Positions 7,095-11,651 of a stretch of 11,651 bases of DNA are shown here, piece by piece. The position numbers and the translations under genes were made by a program. Each line of letters opens with the position of its first letter. Within the stretch, counting starts at the first letter, position 1. This DNA comes from Methyloglobulus sp. Lineage in GTDB: Bacteria > Pseudomonadota > Gammaproteobacteria > Methylococcales > Methylomonadaceae. The notes under the pieces are model-generated. The model searched no databases and had not been told where the DNA came from. It saw only the letters and a program-made list of their open reading frames with translations. The stretch covers positions 1 to 11,651 of the forward strand of contig JABFSV010000117.1 of assembly GCA_013140405.1 (NCBI GenBank). Reading direction: 5' to 3'.

Positions 7095-8222
7095 ATGATT
7101 GTAAGCGGAAACATGCCAGATCGAAACAGCGTTCATTTGCATCAAATCAAGTTGACTGGATTTAAATCGATAAAAAACCTCGATTTGAAAATGAACCCAA
7201 TCAATATACTCATTGGTGCGAATGGTGCGGGCAAATCCAACTTTATTTCATTATTTACTTTCTTACGTTATTTATCCGAAGGTAAGTTGCAAACCTATGT
7301 TGAAAAACAAGGTTTTGCAAATACGTTTTTTCATTTTGGTGCCAAAACCACACCCAAAATCATAATTGATATTGAAGTTGGAAATAATGGCTATCATGTA
7401 GAATTTGTTCATGGTGAAGCCAATGACGCATTTGTATTCGATAATGAATATTGTACTGTTTCATCTTCACCAAAAAAGTGGGCAATTAAGGGTAAATTGG
7501 GGGAAAGCGGCCTACTTCCGGGATCACAAGCGGCGAGTGATTATGTTCGACAGTACAGCCGAGAGTACATGCAAAAATGCAGGGTATATCACTTCCACGA
7601 TACAAGCCCAACGGCAGGATTTAAACAAGCTCAAAAACTTAGTTCAAGTAGTTTTCTTGCCTCTGATGCCAGCAATCTTGCGCCGTTTCTTCTATTTTTA
7701 AGAGAACGCTATAAATCTAGCTATCAAGAGATTGTTTCGACCATTCAAACGGTCGCTCCATTTTTTCATGATTTCTATCTTGAACCGAAGGGTGATAAAA
7801 GCGATGAGTCGCTATTATTGCGCTGGACGCATCGCGATCATGACATGCCTTTTTCCGCAAACCAGCTTTCGGATGGAACTGCGCGATTTATTTGCTTAGC
7901 TACCTTATTCCTACAGCCAGAACGGTCTCGGCCTAGCACGATTGTGCTTGATGAACCTGAGCTTGGCTTACATCCTGCCGCCCTGAATGTTTTGGCTGAG
8001 ATTATCAAGTCAATATCAAAAACTAACCAAGTTATCTGTTCAACGCAATCAGTGGCTTTCGCGAATCAGTTTGAGCCAGAAGATTTCATTGTCGTTGACC
8101 AAAAAAATGGTGCATCAACTTTTAAAAGACCCGATAGGACTGAACTTGAGCATTGGCTTGAAGATTATGGAATGGGCGATATTTGGACGAAGAACCTTAT
8201 TGGAGGCCGTCCAGAATGGTAA
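7095..8222 (+). CDS. AAA/OLD-like (ABC-type) ATPase of a two-gene putative defence system
   Basis: A 375-residue ATPase of the AAA_21/RecF-SMC-like class. It opens with IKLTGFKSIKNLDL and Walker A GANGAGKSNF (41-50, K47). A helical insert fills about residues 90-240. The signature-like QLSDGTARF comes at about 257-265, Walker B VLDEPELGLHP has D286 and E287, and the switch segment STQS has Gln (318) where many ABC ATPases have His. The composite site implies head-to-tail dimerisation. The protein lacks a fused TOPRIM domain; instead the next gene, overlapping by 7 bases, supplies a TOPRIM-like DUF4276 protein. The split resembles AriA of PARIS and AbiLi. The start could be the ATG at 7095 or at 7113, which has GGA 5 bases upstream. 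The ATPase call is certain; defence is inferred from the pairing and neighbourhood. Confidence 0.9.
   Translation: MIVSGNMPDRNSVHLHQIKLTGFKSIKNLDLKMNPINILIGANGAGKSNFISLFTFLRYLSEGKLQTYVEKQGFANTFFHFGAKTTPKIIIDIEVGNNGYHVEFVHGEANDAFVFDNEYCTVSSSPKKWAIKGKLGESGLLPGSQAASDYVRQYSREYMQKCRVYHFHDTSPTAGFKQAQKLSSSSFLASDASNLAPFLLFLRERYKSSYQEIVSTIQTVAPFFHDFYLEPKGDKSDESLLLRWTHRDHDMPFSANQLSDGTARFICLATLFLQPERSRPSTIVLDEPELGLHPAALNVLAEIIKSISKTNQVICSTQSVAFANQFEPEDFIVVDQKNGASTFKRPDRTELEHWLEDYGMGDIWTKNLIGGRPEW
8201..8206 (+). promoter_or_regulatory. Ribosome binding site for the DUF4276 gene inside the ATPase gene
   Basis: TGGAGG, ending 9 bases before the ATG at 8216. It selects this start over an upstream in-frame ATG at 8183, and lies within the last codons of the ATPase gene, so translation of the two proteins is coupled. 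Confidence 0.65.
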
Positions 8223-8824
8223 GGGTAGGGATTTCTGTAGAAGGGCTAACTGAAGAGCGATTTATAAAAATTTTGATTGACCCGCATCTTTCTCCCAAAG
8301 GCATATACGTTACACCCGTTTCAATGGATGGAAACGTAAGCATAGATCGTGTAAGGCACGAACTAAAAAATCTAATCTACAGCTTTGATTATGTAAGTAC
8401 ATTCTATGATTTTTACGGATTTAAACATAAAGATGACGGCGAAACTAAACTGACATTGGAAGCTAAAATCAATGAGTCAGTTAAAGTTGAGCTGAGGGAA
8501 AAAGTTATCCCTTATGTCCAAATGTATGAATTTGAAGGATTGTTATTTTCATCTCCAGGTGCTATAGCCTCGGTGTTGCAAGATGAATCACTTATCAACT
8601 GGGCAAATCGAATATTGGAAGAACATAACGATAACCCTGAAAAGGTAAATGATTCGAGAGAAACCGCGCCTTCCAAACGGCTTGAAAAAGCTACGAATTA
8701 CAGGAAAACCACGCATGGTCCTAATATAGCAAAAGAGATAGGTTTATTGAAAATAAGAGAAATGTGTTCTGGGTTTGATTTGTGGCTAAAAAAATTGGAA
8801 GAACTCAGGCTGAACGGGTTTTGA
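8216..8824 (+). CDS. DUF4276 TOPRIM-like protein, partner of the ATPase
   Basis: A 202-residue protein of family DUF4276. Family motifs in order: VGISVEGLTEERF (5-16, E9), YVSTFYDFYGF (59-69, D65), YVQMYEFEGLLF (100-111, E105/E107), ETAPSKRL (149-156), KTTHGPNIAKEIGL (164-177) and FDLWLKKLEEL near the end. An N-terminal strand-glutamate followed by an Asp after a second hydrophobic strand is the TOPRIM pattern (metal-binding E and D), so a nuclease-like activity is expected. It overlaps the ATPase gene by 7 bases and should act with it as sensor and effector. Full length, intact. Codon use includes more ATA and AGA than rapA, in keeping with transfer. TOPRIM membership is from family knowledge; the target is unknown. 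Confidence 0.85.
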   Translation: MVRVGISVEGLTEERFIKILIDPHLSPKGIYVTPVSMDGNVSIDRVRHELKNLIYSFDYVSTFYDFYGFKHKDDGETKLTLEAKINESVKVELREKVIPYVQMYEFEGLLFSSPGAIASVLQDESLINWANRILEEHNDNPEKVNDSRETAPSKRLEKATNYRKTTHGPNIAKEIGLLKIREMCSGFDLWLKKLEELRLNGF

Positions 8825-8955
8825 GCATCGTCCCAAATATTTACTGATGATGGTGTTATTATTTTTGAACCATGCTAAAAACCTACGAACCAGACAACAT
8901 GCCCCGTCCGGTTTAAAAACCATCATCCCCAGCCGCAAAGCCACAAAACTTTATG

Positions 8956-8962
8956 TAGGTGA
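8956..8962 (+). promoter_or_regulatory. Ribosome binding site deciding the RHH antitoxin start
   Basis: TAGGTGA, 5 bases before the ATG at 8968. A GTG at 8959 lies within this site and so is not the start. Confidence 0.6.
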
Positions 8963-8967
8963 CCACA

Positions 8968-9243
8968 ATGAAAAAACTTGATCCTGAAGAACAAGCGCTT
9001 TTAGATGATTTTGATTCTGGCATTCTTACGCGAGTTCCAGAGCTTAATTCCGAACTTGAACGGCATAAAAACTATGCGGCAGCTACGTTTCAAAAAGACA
9101 GCCGCATCAATATCCGTATATCATCCAAAGATTTACGTTTGCTCCAAAAACGTGCTTTGAGTGAGGGTTTGCCCTATCAAACGCTTATTTCCAGCCTCTT
9201 GCACAAATATGTGGAGGGGCGGCTTGTAGAACATAGAGAGTAA
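8968..9243 (+). CDS. CopG/RHH-family antitoxin-like protein without visible toxin
   Basis: A 91-residue protein with an acidic N-terminus (MKKLDPEEQALLDDFDSG) and a C-terminal ribbon-helix-helix: strand RINIRIS (46-52), helix SKDLRLLQKRALSEG, and the characteristic PYQTLISSLLHKYVEGRL (69-86). This is the CopG-like antitoxin type (COG5304-like) that normally sits next to a small RelE- or BrnT-type toxin. Here the 143 bases upstream and 112 bases downstream hold no toxin frame. It may be a solitary survivor of a decayed pair, or a regulator of the upstream ATPase-DUF4276 genes, which it follows on the same strand after a 143-base gap. The fold assignment is strong; the role is open. Confidence 0.8.
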   Translation: MKKLDPEEQALLDDFDSGILTRVPELNSELERHKNYAAATFQKDSRINIRISSKDLRLLQKRALSEGLPYQTLISSLLHKYVEGRLVEHRE

Positions 9244-9247
9244 CCGT

Positions 9248-9309
9248 ATGAAGTGTAAAGAAACATGGGGAATCAAAGCCTCAAAAACCAGGATTCCGCT
9301 ACACTTCAT
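9248..9309. repeat. Long inverted repeat between antitoxin and cvfB genes
   Basis: A perfect 10-bp outer pair (ATGAAGTGTA 9248-9257 and TACACTTCAT 9300-9309) encloses an inner 6-bp pair (GGAATC 9269-9274 and GATTCC 9292-9297). It starts 5 bases after the antitoxin stop. No T-run follows, so it is not a classic terminator; a structured mRNA end, or the scar or ends of a small mobile element, would also fit. Confidence 0.5.
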
Positions 9310-9355
9310 CCAGGCTACTCAACTGCTCCTGTTTAATAATCAAACAATCTAAGCC

Positions 9356-10180
9356 ATGATAGAAATCGGCAAAATCAATACCCTTAAAGTCGCAAGCCGC
9401 GTAGGTTCGGAAATTTATCTTGCTAACGCAGCATCAGCGAAAGTGCTGTTGGTTGATAAGAGACCACCAATTTGCCAAGTGGGCGACGCACTGGAAGTCT
9501 TCGTCTATGTTGATACCGAAGGTCATTTGGCGGCTACCACCACTATTCCCAAAGCCTTGGTCGATGACATTGCCTGGCTGAAAGTGGTTTCGCTTAATTA
9601 TGTGGGCGCTTTTATGGACTGGGGATTGCCTAAAGACTTGCTGGTTCCGTTTGGCGAGCAACACCACGAACTGGAAGTGGGCAAATCTTATCTGGTCAAA
9701 CTGTTTCTCGATAAGCAAAACCGCATTTTAGCCACGACTAAAATAGAGAAATTCATTGCAGAAGATAATTTTTACTTCAAGGCAGGGCAAAAAGTTTCAC
9801 TGCTTATCGCCGATAAAACAGATTTGGGCATTAAAGCGATTATCAACAACAGTCATTGGGGCATGTTATATGAAAACGAGCTATTCCAGCCCGTGCAAAA
9901 AGGCCAGAAATTAGACGGTTTTATTAGGCACATCCGCGAAGACAATAAAATCGACCTCACTTTGCATCAACCCGGCTACGGTAAAGTCGATGAACTGACC
10001 GATAAAATCTTAGCTCGGCTCAACAACAACCAAGGTTTCCTACCATTAAGCGACAAAAGCCCACCCGAAGCGATTTACAGTACTTTTGGGGTCAGCAAAA
10101 AAGTGTTCAAACAGGCGATTGGGGCGCTGTACAAGAAAAAATTGGTGTTGATTGAGAAAGAGGGGATAAGGCTTGTTTAG
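9356..10180 (+). CDS. cvfB: CvfB/YitL-type S1-domain RNA-binding protein
   Basis: A 274-residue soluble protein of the CvfB/YitL family. It has S1-like OB folds at about residues 2-62 and 72-132; the second contains the diagnostic GAFMDWGLPKDLLVPFGEQ (84-102). A third S1 domain lies at about 143-204 (GQKVSLLI...IDLTLH). The C-terminal winged helix (about 212-274) has PPEAIYSTFGVSKKVFKQAIGALYKKKLVLIE. In Staphylococcus CvfB binds RNA and affects virulence gene expression; in gammaproteobacteria the role is not established, though RNA binding is the natural expectation. The symbol is a family name, not a claim of equal function. The ribosome site before the ATG is weak. It is convergent with valS, the two separated by a 94-base gap containing a hairpin. 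Confidence 0.88.
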   Translation: MIEIGKINTLKVASRVGSEIYLANAASAKVLLVDKRPPICQVGDALEVFVYVDTEGHLAATTTIPKALVDDIAWLKVVSLNYVGAFMDWGLPKDLLVPFGEQHHELEVGKSYLVKLFLDKQNRILATTKIEKFIAEDNFYFKAGQKVSLLIADKTDLGIKAIINNSHWGMLYENELFQPVQKGQKLDGFIRHIREDNKIDLTLHQPGYGKVDELTDKILARLNNNQGFLPLSDKSPPEAIYSTFGVSKKVFKQAIGALYKKKLVLIEKEGIRLV

Positions 10181-10210
10181 CAAAGGTTAAATCCCGTTTG
10201 TTTGGATTAA

Positions 10211-10244
10211 GGTTGCTGATTGAATCCGATTCCAATCAACAACC
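10211..10244. terminator. Hairpin between convergent cvfB and valS
   Basis: A 12-bp stem with one mismatch (arms 10211-10222 and 10233-10244, 10-nt loop) lies in the middle of the 94-base gap between two converging genes. No strong T-run on either side, so a bidirectional terminator is likely by position but not certain. Confidence 0.5.
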
Positions 10245-10274
10245 CTACCCTTCTACACAAAGCATTAACAAACA

Positions 10275-11651
10275 TCAAAGAGCGGTAATTTTTTCCCGCT
10301 GCGCTTGCAGGTTTTTTAAAGCGCCGTGCATTTCTGATAATTTCGCTTTTTCTTTTTCGATGACTTCCGCCGGGGCTTTATCCACAAAGGCCGGATTGTT
10401 CAATTTGCCTTCAATACGCGGCAAATCGTTCTGGATTCGCTGAATTTCTTTATCCAATCTAGCCAGTTCGGCATCTTTGTCGATTAACCCCGCCATTGGT
10501 ATAAGGATTTTCAAATTCCCGACCAAAGCAATCGCCGATTCCGGTGCAGCACCCTCTGACGGCAGCGTTATGATTGATTCCAAACGTCCAAGTTTTTGTA
10601 GATAGGTGCGATTACGATCAAGATAAACAATGTCCTGGTCAGATATATTTTGTAATAGGACTGGTAGCGGTTTACCGGGAGCAATATTCATTTCACCACG
10701 GATACGGCGGATGCCGAGAATAAAACTTTTCACCCATTCAATTTCGGTTTCTGCACGCAAATCATTTCGGGAATCGACGACTACCGGATACGCTTGCAGC
10801 ATGATAGTTTCGCCTTGTACACCTGCCAGCGGCGCAACGGTTTGCCAGATTTCTTCGGTAATAAACGGCATAATTGGGTGGGCTAAGCGCAATAAAGTTT
10901 CTAATACAGTCAACAGCGTATGCCTCGCTCCAGATTGGATAGTTGCATCGTCGGATTGCAAACTTACCTTGGAAAGCTCAATGTACCAATCGCAAAACTC
11001 ATTCCAAGTAAAATCGTAAATGGCTTGCGCGGCATGATCGAAACGGTAATTATCCAGGGCAAAGCGGGTCTCGCCGATGACTTGATTCAACCGCGACAGA
11101 ATCCATTGATCGATCTGGGTTAATTGATGAGGATTACCTGAGAAGCCGTTATCCTTATCCCCCGTATTCATCAGCACATAATTAGCGGCATTCCAGATTT
11201 TGTTGCAGAAATTGCGGTAGCCTTCCACCCGGCCTTTGTCGAAATTGATATCCCGTCCGGTGGAGGCCAAAGAGGCATAAGTAAAACGCAAAGCATCCGT
11301 ACCATAAGATAAGATGCCTTCCGGAAACAGCTTGCGGGTACGTTTTTCGATATTTTCCGCCATCTGCGGCTGCATCAGGCCGCTGGTGCGTTTGGCGACT
11401 AATTCATCCAAACCAATGCCGTCGATAATATCGAGCGGGTCGAGCACGTTGCCCTTGGATTTCGACATCTTCTGGCCTTCGGAGTCGCGCACGAGGCCAT
11501 GCACGTAAACCGTTTTGAACGGCACTTGTGGCGTGCCGTCTTCATGCTTCATAAAGTGCAAGGTCATCATAATCATCCGAGCAACCCAGAAGAAGATGAT
11601 GTCAAAGCCGGTCACAAGCACATCGGTGGGATGAAAGGTAAGCAGTTCCTT
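10275..11651 (-). CDS. valS: Valyl-tRNA synthetase, C-terminal half (5' partial)
   Basis: Class Ia aminoacyl-tRNA synthetase that charges tRNA-Val. The frame runs off the right edge, so 458 residues are visible and roughly the N-terminal half, including HIGH and most of the editing domain, is missing. The visible part opens [21 protein letters not shown], then has the KMSKS loop at visible residues 61-65 (nt 11457-11471) in [19 protein letters not shown], then [21 protein letters not shown] and [13 protein letters not shown]. The anticodon-binding helical domain ([39 protein letters not shown]) follows. The C-terminal tail, rich in Lys/Glu/Leu (about the last 70 residues), is the ValS coiled-coil arm. 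All of it matches the E. coli enzyme closely. The GTG at 11621 is internal, not the start. Confidence 0.97.
   Translation of the reverse strand, partial: KELLTFHPTDVLVTGFDIIFFWVARMIMMTLHFMKHEDGTPQVPFKTVYVHGLVRDSEGQKMSKSKGNVLDPLDIIDGIGLDELVAKRTSGLMQPQMAENIEKRTRKLFPEGILSYGTDALRFTYASLASTGRDINFDKGRVEGYRNFCNKIWNAANYVLMNTGDKDNGFSGNPHQLTQIDQWILSRLNQVIGETRFALDNYRFDHAAQAIYDFTWNEFCDWYIELSKVSLQSDDATIQSGARHTLLTVLETLLRLAHPIMPFITEEIWQTVAPLAGVQGETIMLQAYPVVVDSRNDLRAETEIEWVKSFILGIRRIRGEMNIAPGKPLPVLLQNISDQDIVYLDRNRTYLQKLGRLESIITLPSEGAAPESAIALVGNLKILIPMAGLIDKDAELARLDKEIQRIQNDLPRIEGKLNNPAFVDKAPAEVIEKEKAKLSEMHGALKNLQAQREKITAL

Noticed and set aside
3409..7970. A 14-bp identical string (CTGAGCTTGGCTTA) in rapA (3409-3422) and in the ATPase gene (7957-7970)
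   Set aside because: Both copies encode an ELGL peptide inside conserved motifs (SELGLG and PELGLHP); chance from shared codons is the simplest explanation.
8872..8916. A 14-codon open frame before the RHH antitoxin as a toxin remnant
   Set aside because: Too short, no ribosome site and no resemblance to a known toxin end.

Overview
The window looks like a gammaproteobacterial chromosome. RapA follows the enterobacterial protein almost motif for motif, ValS likewise, and the other housekeeping genes and the moderate GC content agree. I cannot fix the genus. A methanotroph or other free-living gammaproteobacterium is possible, but that is only an impression.

Layout. (a) 1-1067, +: the 3' part of a DUF2235 (Tle1-like alpha/beta hydrolase) gene with a membrane-anchored C-terminus, cut by the left edge. 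(b) 1182-3001, -: a DUF3313 lipoprotein followed by two tandem paralogous exported proteins, each with a signal peptide, a His-rich segment and a C-terminal glycine zipper. Strong hairpins sit at 1078-1109 and 2031-2068. (c) 3002-3362: a gene-free stretch with a good -10 box for the next gene. (d) 3363-6176, +: rapA, the Swi2/Snf2 ATPase that recycles RNA polymerase. (e) 6177-9355, +: an accessory block holding a ParDE-type toxin-antitoxin pair with a visible promoter/operator, a hairpin-rich intergenic repeat, an overlapping gene pair (AAA/OLD-like ATPase plus DUF4276 TOPRIM-like protein), an apparently partnerless RHH antitoxin, and a long inverted repeat. (f) 9356-10180, +: a CvfB/YitL-type S1-domain RNA-binding protein, convergent with (g) 10275-11651, -: the C-terminal half of valS, cut by the right edge.

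How the genes work together. The housekeeping genes are independent of each other. In the accessory block, the toxin-antitoxin genes and the ATPase+TOPRIM pair resemble a small defence or stress island inserted between rapA and cvfB. The ATPase-DUF4276 pair has the two-component logic of PARIS (AriA/AriB), AbiL and OLD systems: an ABC-like sensor ATPase and a TOPRIM-type effector. It is the best candidate here for a poorly described immune system. The tandem His-rich glycine-zipper proteins are the second unusual item.
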